Positions 53,766 through 60,520 of a stretch of 64,000 nt of DNA are shown piece after piece (position 1 is the first letter of the stretch; every line of letters begins with the position of its first letter). The translations under genes were made by a program, and so were the position numbers. Under the pieces are notes generated by a model. The model did no database searches and was not told where the DNA came from. It was given only the letters and a program-made list of their open reading frames with translations. The DNA lies in assembly GCA_964364855.1 (NCBI GenBank), contig CAYINU010000001.1:1-64000 (forward strand), given 5' to 3'. The stretch comes from CAYINU01 sp964364855. GTDB taxonomy: Bacteria; Margulisbacteria; Marinamargulisbacteria; CAYINU01.

Positions 53766-54239
53766 ATGCGCAAAATAAAAATGACTATGTTTGGAATTAT
53801 TGCAATTGTGGGGTTAGTCGCGCTAGGTATGACTGGGTGTGGAAAAGTAACCGAATCGACAGTTGAAACGCCGGTAGTTGAAACATCTCCAGACCTATCG
53901 AGGACGGTAACAAATGGCGCGTTTTCATATACTTTGAGTGTATCGACCCCTAATGCTAATAGCAATTTAACCCTGACGATAAAACCAACCGATACGGCAA
54001 CGCCGTTTCGCTATGCTTTTCTGGCAACGCGTACGTCCGGGACCGGGACGATTACCTATGACAATTCGTTTACCGCTGGGGGCAATCTGTCTTTAGGGTA
54101 TTTCAATTTTACCGGGCAGAAAGAAATAGCGTTGAACTTTTCTACAATGGGTAGCGTTTACGCAATTGGGATCACGGTTCAAAACAGCGCCGGTACGACC
54201 ACGCTATCCAGCGCGACCCTCAATGTGACGGTTCAATAG
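53766..54239 (+). CDS. Small Ig-like lipoprotein (paralogue of the ankyrin partner)
   Basis: A 157-residue lipoprotein: basic start (MRKIKMTMFG), hydrophobic core, and lipobox GMTGC. The mature protein is a single beta-rich domain (SYTLSVSTPNANSNLTLTIKP, FRYAFLATRTSGTGTITYD, NSAGTTTLSSATLNVTVQ). The layout and the C-terminal strand pattern match the lipoprotein at 8137. GAGGA lies five bases before the ATG at 53766; 53763 and a frame to 53724 are also open. It lies divergent to the 962-residue gene with about 200 bases between starts. Function unknown. Confidence 0.68.
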   Translation: MRKIKMTMFGIIAIVGLVALGMTGCGKVTESTVETPVVETSPDLSRTVTNGAFSYTLSVSTPNANSNLTLTIKPTDTATPFRYAFLATRTSGTGTITYDNSFTAGGNLSLGYFNFTGQKEIALNFSTMGSVYAIGITVQNSAGTTTLSSATLNVTVQ

Positions 54240-54276
54240 AAGATATTGGGAGTTAAGCTATGCCGCTCCGAGTGAA

Positions 54277-54346
54277 CGTGTATTTTTGACCGGACTCTAA
54301 AATACTCGCGAGTATTTTTGACAATGGGTGAAAATACTCGTATGAT
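54277..54346 (+). promoter_or_regulatory. Promoter built on two 32-bp inverted-repeat units, second DUF4143-type ATPase
   Basis: Two abutting 32-bp units lie at 54277-54308 and 54309-54340. Each is CG(A/T)GTATTTTTGAC, eight variable bases, then AAAATACTCG, so each unit is itself an inverted repeat. Their junction makes the perfect palindrome AAAATACTCGCGAGTATTTT (54299-54318). The second unit carries a consensus -35 TTGACA (54318-54323); 17 bases on is TATGAT (54341-54346), then seven bases and the ATG at 54354. Binding to the units would cover the promoter, so autorepression is likely. Confidence 0.75.
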
Positions 54347-54353
54347 TGCGCCT

Positions 54354-55475
54354 ATGAACCTAAAAAAGCGATATCTTTCGGATCAGGTCGAGCAAGACCT
54401 GATGGCAAAAATGGTCTTTGTCGGCGGACCGCGACAGGTGGGCAAGACAACATTGGCCAAATCGCTTCTGGGTCCTGATAAAGCCGGCTATTTGAACTGG
54501 GACATTGCCCAAGACCGAGAGAGGATACTGCGACATGAATTGCCGGATGTACCGTTCTGGGCCTTCGATGAAATCCACAAATACAAGAGCTGGCGTAGCT
54601 ATTTAAAAGGAGTGTATGACCAATTTGGGCGATCGAAAAAAATAGTGGTAACCGGAAGCGCAAAACTGAATCTTTATCGTCGCGGCGGGGATTCTCTGCA
54701 AGGACGCTATCACTATTTGCGGCTACATCCGTTGAGTGTGGCTGAGCTTCGTATAGATACCAAAGGTGACTTTGACGATTTATTGGAATTGGGGGGGTTC
54801 CCAGAGCCATTTTTTTTGGGAAAGGCGATAGAGGCCAAGCGCTGGTCGCGGGAATACCGACAACGTCTCATTCAAGATGATCTGACCGCCTTAGAAAGCA
54901 TTCGGGATTTGGGGAACTTGGAGCTTTTAATGTTACGCTTACCTGACTTGGTGGGCTCGCCCTTATCGGTGAATGCACTACGAGAGGACCTGGGCGTGAG
55001 CCATAAAACGGTTGCCCATTGGTTGGACGTTTTTGCCAATTTGTATGCCATCTTTCGGGTCTCACCGTTTGGTTCTCCTTCGATACGCGCCGTCAAAAAG
55101 GAACAAAAACATTATCATTTTGATTGGACATTGGTTACGGATCCGGGTGCGCGATTTGAAAATATGGTGGCTTGTCATTTACTGAAATGGGTGCAATTTG
55201 AGCAGGACACGAAGGCCCGCGAACTGGAGCTGCGTTACTTCCGAGACATTGATGGACGCGAAGTTGATTTTGTTGTCACCGACAATGGGAAACCCATTTA
55301 CGCCATCGAATGCAAAAGCGGTATAAAAGACATTAATCCCGCCTTGCGGTATTTCAAGGCGAAATTTCCCGATTGTACCGCGTGGCAAGTCTCAGCCACT
55401 GAAGGATCTGCCTATATCAACCGAGATGGTGTGAAATATAGCCACGCGCTGGAGCTGCTTAAGGGATTGGTTTAA
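54354..55475 (+). CDS. AAA ATPase with wHTH and DUF4143-type tail, second copy
   Basis: A 373-residue relative of the gene at 12642. Walker A is GGPRQVGKTTLAKS near residue 25, Walker B is VPFWAFDEIHKYKSWRSYLKGVYDQ near 65, and VVTGSAKLNLYRRGGDSLQGRYHYLRLHPLS is the family hallmark. A winged helix follows (SVNALREDLGVSHKTVAHWLDVFANLYAIFRVSPF), then the nuclease-like tail (RDIDGREVDFVVTDNGKPIYAIECKSGIK, with D, E-x-K). The ATG at 54354 is preferred since a near-consensus promoter would start transcription right on it, giving a leaderless message. ATP use with DNA binding is plausible; the family's biological role is unknown. Confidence 0.87.
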   Translation: MNLKKRYLSDQVEQDLMAKMVFVGGPRQVGKTTLAKSLLGPDKAGYLNWDIAQDRERILRHELPDVPFWAFDEIHKYKSWRSYLKGVYDQFGRSKKIVVTGSAKLNLYRRGGDSLQGRYHYLRLHPLSVAELRIDTKGDFDDLLELGGFPEPFFLGKAIEAKRWSREYRQRLIQDDLTALESIRDLGNLELLMLRLPDLVGSPLSVNALREDLGVSHKTVAHWLDVFANLYAIFRVSPFGSPSIRAVKKEQKHYHFDWTLVTDPGARFENMVACHLLKWVQFEQDTKARELELRYFRDIDGREVDFVVTDNGKPIYAIECKSGIKDINPALRYFKAKFPDCTAWQVSATEGSAYINRDGVKYSHALELLKGLV

Positions 55476-55565
55476 TAAAGTTACGATTCGCGCCTTCACC
55501 CGAGATGGCCATGGGCATAAGCGGGGCTTTCCAGTCGAGGGGGGGTAGGCTAAAATAGAGCAACA

Positions 55566-56615
55566 GTGATCGGGATAGTCCTTATTTTGCTTTGTTTATT
55601 GGTCAATGGGCTATTGGCCTCTTATGAAGCAGCATTTCTTTCTGTTCCTAAACAGGTGTTGCGCGCACAGGCCAATAAAGGTGGAAAAAACGCCCAAAAG
55701 CTTCTGGCATACCGTGAAAATCCTGAACGTGTGCTTTCCGTTGTTCAGATCGGAATTACCCTTGTCGGGGCGGTGGCGGGCGCTATTGGTGGTGTAGGGG
55801 CAAGCGAGGTCTTGGAGCCGTTTATCGGAAAGCTATTGGGCACTGGCGAGGCATTATCCGAAGCGATAGCGGTGGGTTTTGTGGTCATCGTGATTACATA
55901 TATTAGCGTTGTTTTCGGAGAACTGGTTCCCAAGACTCTGGCCATTCGGAACCCATCAAAAATTGTGCTGTCCGGTGCGCCTTGGCTTTTCTTTGCGGAA
56001 AAAGTTCTGGGTCCCTTGGTGGTTATTTTTGAGTATTCAACAAAAAAGATTTTGAATCTCATGTTCCGAAAGTCGACTGCCGATCAGGACATTTCTACAG
56101 ATGCGATTGAAATCGAAACCTTGTCTCCTACCCACCGAAAATTCATGCTGAATCTGGCTGAAATTGAAAAAAGGCAGGCTAGGGATATTCTGATTCCATG
56201 GAACAAAGTCGTCCATATTAACCTTGAGGACCCGTTGGCGGTCATCACCCAACAGGTTCTGAGCTCCGGGCATACGCGTTTGCCCGTCGTCAAAAATGAC
56301 AAAGCCATCGGCTTACTTCACAGTAAGGAGTTTATGGTTTTACGCGAAAGCGGTGAGCAACACTGGCAAGCTATCGTCCGCAAGGTATTGTTGATTCGAG
56401 AAAACGACTCGGCACTAAAAATTTTGCAACTGATGCAAATGCAAGCCAGTAATTTGGCCGTCGTGGTCAATATCCATGATCTGCCAACCGGGATTGTGAC
56501 ATTGGCTGATATCATGGAAGAAATCGTCGGTGAAATGTATGACGAAGACGATGACGGGGCGATCACCAAAATGATGACTGCCAAAGCCAATATGCGCCGA
56601 ATCTTGGGGCGTTGA
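55566..56615 (+). CDS. CNNM/CBS-domain membrane protein (HlyC/CorC family)
   Basis: A 349-residue protein. A CNNM (DUF21) domain fills ~1-175 with three or four helices and the signatures LLASYEAAFLSVPKQ, LSVVQIGITLVGAVAGAIGG and VFGELVPKTLAI. A CBS pair follows at about 205-325 (DILIPWNKVVHINLEDPLAVITQQVLSSGHTRLPVV, and LAVVVNIHDLPTGIVTLADIMEEIVGEM). Relatives export or sense magnesium and cobalt. The C-terminal CorC_HlyC transporter-associated domain is missing or very short, unlike most family members of 400 or more residues. It starts with GTG at 55566 without a clear ribosome site. Confidence 0.88.
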   Translation: MIGIVLILLCLLVNGLLASYEAAFLSVPKQVLRAQANKGGKNAQKLLAYRENPERVLSVVQIGITLVGAVAGAIGGVGASEVLEPFIGKLLGTGEALSEAIAVGFVVIVITYISVVFGELVPKTLAIRNPSKIVLSGAPWLFFAEKVLGPLVVIFEYSTKKILNLMFRKSTADQDISTDAIEIETLSPTHRKFMLNLAEIEKRQARDILIPWNKVVHINLEDPLAVITQQVLSSGHTRLPVVKNDKAIGLLHSKEFMVLRESGEQHWQAIVRKVLLIRENDSALKILQLMQMQASNLAVVVNIHDLPTGIVTLADIMEEIVGEMYDEDDDGAITKMMTAKANMRRILGR

Positions 56616-56713
56616 GGCCAAAACGGATGCGTCCTGTCGCCTGCGAAATTGACTTTGGCCAGCTTCTTAATGCCACCTGACCATGATCCATATTTATCGG
56701 ATACTTATGGAGT

Positions 56714-57195
56714 ATGTTCCGTCGATTTATTAGACCTGCTTTATCTAGGAGTTTTTTTATTTTCGGCCCACGGGGAAGCGGCAAGATCTTGGTGTTAAGC
56801 GTGCGTTGGACAGAACATTAAGCTCTGAATTGTCTCCGAATACCTACGGTTATGAAAAGGCGTTCGAGCATTTTTTTATATTAGAGCTCTATCGCTTAAA
56901 TGTGTACTTCAAGCTAGACCTCAGATTGTATTATCTGCGGACCAAAGACCATTTGGATTATTACCATCCCCAGCGGCACGTTATTGTAACGAATCATGTG
57001 ATGGTATTTGCTGACCGTGACGTTGATTTTACCCAATTGGATCTGGATGCTAGCAAGGTCATATACAGCGGCGGCTCTTTAAAGGATCCAGATGAAGTAG
57101 CCCGGAATCGTTTTGATGATCAACGATTAAGCGGTTTTAAAAATGTGGTCGTCTGTCTCTCGTCAAGGGATACGATGCCGCAAAAACAGCCCTGA
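56714..57195 (+). pseudogene. Remnant of a third DUF4143-type ATPase
   Basis: From 56714 the frame reads MFRRFIRPALSRSFFIFGPRGSGK, the N-terminus and Walker A of a different DUF4143 subfamily. It then changes frame at about 56786 directly into DLGVKRALDRTLSSELSPNTYGYEKAFEHFFILELYRLN, which normally lies about 200 residues later. It continues through RLYYLRTKDHLD to KNVVVCLSSRDTMPQK. An internal deletion of Walker B, sensor and wHTH regions is evident, so it cannot be an active ATPase. Its last codons and stop fall inside the first 73-bp repeat. CTGACC, 17 bases, GATACT and eight bases precede the ATG, the same leaderless layout as the intact copies. Confidence 0.75.
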
Positions 57196-57256
57196 GCTGA
57201 GCGAAGACGAATTTACTTCGACCGAACGGGGCGAGTGCTCGCGAGCTACTGCGAGC
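57184..57256 (+). repeat. 73-bp direct repeat, copy A
   Basis: It begins AAACAGCCCTGAGCTGAGCG and ends GAGCTACTGCGAGC. The second copy starts 157 bases later. The end contains GCTCGC and GCGAGC, able to form a short hairpin around GAGCTACT. It overlaps the stop codon of the ATPase remnant. It may be a small mobile repeat or a duplicated non-coding element. Confidence 0.75.
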
Positions 57257-57340
57257 CCCTTACTAATTAGTGGACACATTTCTGAGCGAAGCGAAGCAAG
57301 GCCCAAAGGGCCGGAGAGGTAATTAGATTGTGTGGACTGG

Positions 57341-57413
57341 AAACAGCCCTGAGCTGAGCGAAGACGAATTTATTTCGGCTGAGCGGGGCGAGTGCTCGTG
57401 AGCTACTGCGAGC
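57341..57413 (+). repeat. 73-bp direct repeat, copy B
   Basis: It matches copy A with only a few substitutions, including C to T changes. The hairpin end becomes GCTCGT with GCGAGC, which still pairs through a G-T wobble; that hints at selection for the RNA or DNA fold. Copy B ends 19 bases before the tRNA gene. The stretch between the copies contains AAGGCCCAAAGGGCCGG, another short stem, and no gene. Confidence 0.75.
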
Positions 57414-57431
57414 ATGCCGAGCCAATACAAA

Positions 57432-57508
57432 TGGTAGCGGCGACTGGGGTCGAACCAGTGACACCACGGGTATGAACCGTGTGCTCTAACCACCTGAGCT
57501 ACGCCGCC
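57432..57508 (-). tRNA. tRNA-Met (anticodon CAU), elongator type
   Basis: A 77-base gene including CCA. Acceptor GGCGGCG pairs with CGCCGCU (first pair G-U); D arm GCTC/GAGC; anticodon stem CACGG/CCGTG with loop TTCATAC giving CAU; T arm ACTGG-TTCGACC-CCAGT; A73 and an encoded CCA. The body closely follows bacterial elongator tRNA-Met. The fMet features (mispaired first base, three G-C pairs in the anticodon stem) are absent. The CAU anticodon could also be tRNA-Ile2 before lysidine, which is less likely. Its first ten bases overlap the phosphodiesterase gene. Confidence 0.9.
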
Positions 57509-58272
57509 AATAAGTCGAGTTGACTATACAATCGGTCTGGGCGGTTGGTAAATAGCGCGTCTGCTCCCCAACGCAACAAGTTACCCATCTCTTCAGGCGT
57601 GTCCACCGTATAAAACGCCACTTGAAATCCGTTGGCATGCATCGTTGCGATCACCTCGGGAGTGGCCATCTGAGCCGAGAGGTGAATCCGCTCTGCTTTC
57701 AGCTGATGGGCCATGTGTATCGCACCGGGCATGTCCTGCTCGGATAAGACGGCCAATGCGATAGACAAACCGGCTTGGTGTAAGGTTGTGGCGGCCCGCA
57801 TTAATTCATCCCAATAAAACGAGGACAAAAGAAAATGGTGGGGACATAACGCCGTGCGGGAGATCCACTCTTGCAATAGGGTGACCACCGGTTGTGCCGT
57901 GCCGCGGCTTTTGAGTTCGATATTAAGACAAAAGTCGGTGTCGTCGGGATAAAGTGTGAGCCACCGGGCGACAAGGTCCAGCACGTCTGTAAACAGGGGA
58001 ATAGGCGTATCCTCTGCCAGCGTAATGCGAGAGAAGGTCGATGGCGTTAACGCCGTGACAAGGCCTTTGACGGCCGGCCCTGCCAATCTGTCCAGGGTAT
58101 CATCATGAAACACAATACAGGTGTGGTTATCGTGGAGCACTTGAACATCACACTCCACGTTATAGCCGTGGGTCAGACAGGACATGAGACCCGGTAAGGT
58201 ATTTTCTATAACGCCGGGTGGACCGGGTAACATGCGGTGCGCCCAAATCCGTGTCGAAAACCGACCGCTCAT
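57499..58272 (-). CDS. ugpQ: Glycerophosphodiester phosphodiesterase
   Basis: A 257-residue GDPD-fold enzyme that splits glycerophosphodiesters into glycerol-3-phosphate and an alcohol. Signatures: IWAHRM (usually AHRG), ENTLPGLMSCLTHGYNVECDVQVL with the metal-binding Glu and Asp, and FHDDTLDRL with the catalytic His. LNIELKSR and a C-terminal VAFYTVDTPEEMGNLLRWGADALFTNRPD complete the barrel. It has no signal peptide, so it is probably cytoplasmic (UgpQ-like). The stop codon TAG lies inside the downstream tRNA-Met gene, so the message and the tRNA overlap by ten bases and must be processed from different or competing transcripts. Confidence 0.9.
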   Translation of the reverse strand: MSGRFSTRIWAHRMLPGPPGVIENTLPGLMSCLTHGYNVECDVQVLHDNHTCIVFHDDTLDRLAGPAVKGLVTALTPSTFSRITLAEDTPIPLFTDVLDLVARWLTLYPDDTDFCLNIELKSRGTAQPVVTLLQEWISRTALCPHHFLLSSFYWDELMRAATTLHQAGLSIALAVLSEQDMPGAIHMAHQLKAERIHLSAQMATPEVIATMHANGFQVAFYTVDTPEEMGNLLRWGADALFTNRPDRLYSQLDLLAA

Positions 58273-58413
58273 GCGGGGTATTTAAAAAATAAAAAAGCCA
58301 TGGGGTTAAACTCGAAAAAGCAAATTTGGACCGGCGCTTATTATCCCGCTCAAGGTCTTCAGGTTCAAGAGTAAAGAAGACAGCACCCTTTATCGTCTGT
58401 TATCGGGGAGGGG

Positions 58414-58442
58414 TTGCAGGGGTGGGAGAGCGATAGCATAAT
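58414..58442 (+). promoter_or_regulatory. Leaderless promoter of the MNT gene
   Basis: TTGCAG (58414-58419), 17 bases, CATAAT (58437-58442), then six bases to the ATG at 58449. The transcript would start at or next to the ATG. No ribosome site is present upstream. Confidence 0.5.
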
Positions 58443-58448
58443 TGGGAC

Positions 58449-58787
58449 ATGCAAGCCAGAAGTGACTTTCATGCGGATCAGAGTGACATCCAAGAGATGG
58501 TATTCCGAATTGTGGCCGCAACCCATCCCGAAAAAGTCATCTTATTTGGCTCTTATGCGAGAGGAACCGAAGGACCGGATTCGGATGTTGATCTATTGGT
58601 TATTGCGTCACATGACACACAATCCCGTCGTGCCGAGCTGAGAAAGATTTGGCATGCGTTGAGCGGAATCATGGTTCCAAAAGATGTATTGGTATATAAC
58701 CGCGAGGATGTAAAAAAGTGGCAAGATACCCCCAATCATGTGATTTCTATTGCCTTGAAGGAAGGCAAAATTTTATATGAACAATAG
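58449..58787 (+). CDS. MNT-type minimal nucleotidyltransferase
   Basis: A 112-residue protein with the complete signature GSYARGTEGPDSDVDLLVI, that is GS-x10-DxD, followed by the third acidic strand PKDVLVYNREDV. In characterised MntA/HepT systems this protein neutralises the HEPN toxin by adding AMP units to it. The HEPN gene follows with an 11-base overlap, the standard order. All catalytic residues are present. The promoter geometry suggests a leaderless message. Confidence 0.87.
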   Translation: MQARSDFHADQSDIQEMVFRIVAATHPEKVILFGSYARGTEGPDSDVDLLVIASHDTQSRRAELRKIWHALSGIMVPKDVLVYNREDVKKWQDTPNHVISIALKEGKILYEQ

Positions 58788-59160
58788 CCTTGAACAAGGT
58801 CGCATGTTTTTGGACATGGCGCACAAGGATTTTAAGGCACTTCATGTCATGATGGATCCGAATACAGTGGATGATGAGATATTCGGATTTCACGTTCAAC
58901 AAGCAGTTGAAAAAGCGATTAAGGCTTGGCTGATCAAACTGGGTATCATATTCCCGAAAACGCATGACCTAGTCCTTCTGGTAGATTTACTGACCACTCA
59001 AGGAATTGAGTTTTCCCAATGGCAATCATTGACCGAATTTGTTGATTTTAGTGTCCAGTATCGATATGACACACTGGACATTATTGAGCCTATTGACCGA
59101 GCAACTTCTGTTTTACTCGTTGAATCGCTACTGAAGCGAGTCGCCGAGGCCTTCAAATAA
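58777..59160 (+). CDS. HEPN-domain protein, partner of the MNT protein
   Basis: A 127-residue all-helical protein of the HEPN superfamily. FHVQQAVEKAIKAWLIKLGIIFPKTHDLVLLVDLL and the terminal FVDFSVQYRYD are typical of the HEPN family that pairs with minimal nucleotidyltransferases. The RNase motif R-x4-6-H of toxic HEPN proteins is not visible, so it may be a non-cleaving member or use different residues. Toxin function is therefore uncertain. The coding overlap with the MNT gene implies coupled translation. Confidence 0.83.
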   Translation: MNNSLEQGRMFLDMAHKDFKALHVMMDPNTVDDEIFGFHVQQAVEKAIKAWLIKLGIIFPKTHDLVLLVDLLTTQGIEFSQWQSLTEFVDFSVQYRYDTLDIIEPIDRATSVLLVESLLKRVAEAFK

Positions 59161-59244
59161 CTTATAAATCAAGGGCTACGCCTTGCGGAGCGAAAAGACG
59201 ACGCGCGTATTCCTTTTGATTGCAGCCCAGCATCGACGTGAAGT

Positions 59245-59982
59245 CTATCGGGATTGAACGCGATTCGCAGTTAGCTTGTCCAGCTCCATCCGCTCGATTT
59301 TGGTGAGGGGGCGAATGTCCCCGGCCTTCATACCCGACAGGGTCACCGGCCCGATACCAATACGTTTAAGCTTGATTACCGTCAGCCCCAGCGCCTCAAA
59401 CGCCCGCCGCACGATGCGGTTTCGGCCTTCGGAAATGACGACTTCAACTTGCTTGTCCGACAGGGGGGCAATATGAACAAACGACACGGGTGTGTCATCG
59501 GACAGTGGAATGGGATGGGTCAGTGCCCGTAGTGTCCGGTGCGAGAGGCGTTTGTTGACTTCCACGACGTAGGCTTTCGGAATTTCAAAACGGGGGTGGG
59601 TCATGCGCTGGGCCCATGGGCCGTCGTTGGTCAGCAAATAAAGGCCCGTCGTGTGCCGGTCCAAGCGGCCCACGGGGAAAACAGGTTCCGGGATGCGGGA
59701 TACAAATGATGACAGGTCTAACCGTCCGCTGGGATCATGAAGGGTCGAAATCACGTTTTTAGGCTTATAGAATTTGTAGTAAACGAAATCATAGGCATTC
59801 CGCACTGGCTTTTTGTCAATTTTGACCGTGTCTTTTTGAGGATCGATTTCTGCGGTGAGCGCGGTGGCCACGTTGCTATTCACCGTGATGCGTTCTTCCA
59901 CCAACAGGCGCAAGATCTCTCGCCGAGAAAAAGTCGTTTGTGCGGCAATAAAACGCTCAAGCGGTAATTTTTTTCTAATCAT
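59245..59982 (-). CDS. rluB: 23S/16S rRNA pseudouridine synthase (RluB/RsuA family)
   Basis: A 245-residue enzyme. The S4-like N-terminus is LPLERFIAAQTTFSRREILRLLVEERITVN, the catalytic motif GRLDRHTTGLYLLTNDG holds the nucleophilic Asp, and the C-terminus has VVISEGRNRIVRRAFEALGLTVIKLKRIGIGPVTLSGMKAGDIRPLT. It isomerises uridine in ribosomal RNA; RluB, RluE and RsuA cannot be separated from this sequence. The ATG at 59982 overlaps the end of lptC, with 59991 as an alternative. It closes the minus-strand operon. Confidence 0.9.
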   Translation of the reverse strand: MIRKKLPLERFIAAQTTFSRREILRLLVEERITVNSNVATALTAEIDPQKDTVKIDKKPVRNAYDFVYYKFYKPKNVISTLHDPSGRLDLSSFVSRIPEPVFPVGRLDRHTTGLYLLTNDGPWAQRMTHPRFEIPKAYVVEVNKRLSHRTLRALTHPIPLSDDTPVSFVHIAPLSDKQVEVVISEGRNRIVRRAFEALGLTVIKLKRIGIGPVTLSGMKAGDIRPLTKIERMELDKLTANRVQSR

Positions 59983-60520
59983 AATGAACATCCACTCTGG
60001 GGTTACCCATCAGTCGCAATTTTTGCGGAGGAATACGTGCCGAAAAAGCGCCCCCATGGATACGCATGACTGGCGAGGTAATTTGGACATTTCCTGACCC
60101 CTCAATGGTCTGAGCCTGTGTTTGCCAGACCAGATCGTCTGTACGGATATGAACGCGCACATCCGGAAGCTGGAGCTCCGAGTCTGAGTCATAAAAATGG
60201 AGGATTCCATCCTGGGTTTGTAGATCAGCAGTCGGCGCTGAAATATCAAACACAGATGCGGTTCCCTTGAAGTAGTGGCCGTTGATTTTAGACATGGTAA
60301 GGCGTGTATTATCACGGCTAACCTGAGCCGTTTTGGCAGTGAGTTGAAAGGTCTGGGTCGTGCGGTCAAACTGGGTGACACGGACGTCCTCGAACACAAA
60401 TCCCGGGGTTTCTTTGGTCATAAATGGAGCCAAATGCGGTGATACAAAAGAGAATACGATGATAAAAACCAAGGCCAGAGCCACACCCAATTGTGACCAC
60501 AACCGACGATTGAGCACCAT
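59975..60520 (-). CDS. lptC: LPS export protein LptC
   Basis: A 181-residue protein with one N-terminal helix (LGVALALVFIIVFSFVSPHL) and a beta-jellyroll of the LptC/LptA type (FVFEDVRVTQFDRTTQTFQLTAKTAQVSRDNTRLTMSKINGHYF, ILHFYDSDSELQLPDVRVHIRTDDLVWQTQAQTIEGSGNVQI). LptC anchors the periplasmic bridge that carries lipopolysaccharide from LptBFG to LptA and the outer membrane. It is direct evidence for an LPS outer membrane. The start overlaps the TPR gene stop (TAATG). LptA may be elsewhere. Confidence 0.85.
   Translation of the reverse strand: MVLNRRLWSQLGVALALVFIIVFSFVSPHLAPFMTKETPGFVFEDVRVTQFDRTTQTFQLTAKTAQVSRDNTRLTMSKINGHYFKGTASVFDISAPTADLQTQDGILHFYDSDSELQLPDVRVHIRTDDLVWQTQAQTIEGSGNVQITSPVMRIHGGAFSARIPPQKLRLMGNPRVDVHYD

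Noticed and set aside
54277..54340. CRISPR-like or small RNA array from the 32-bp units
   Set aside because: Only two abutting units with an 8-base variable core, overlapping a strong promoter. An operator explains them better.
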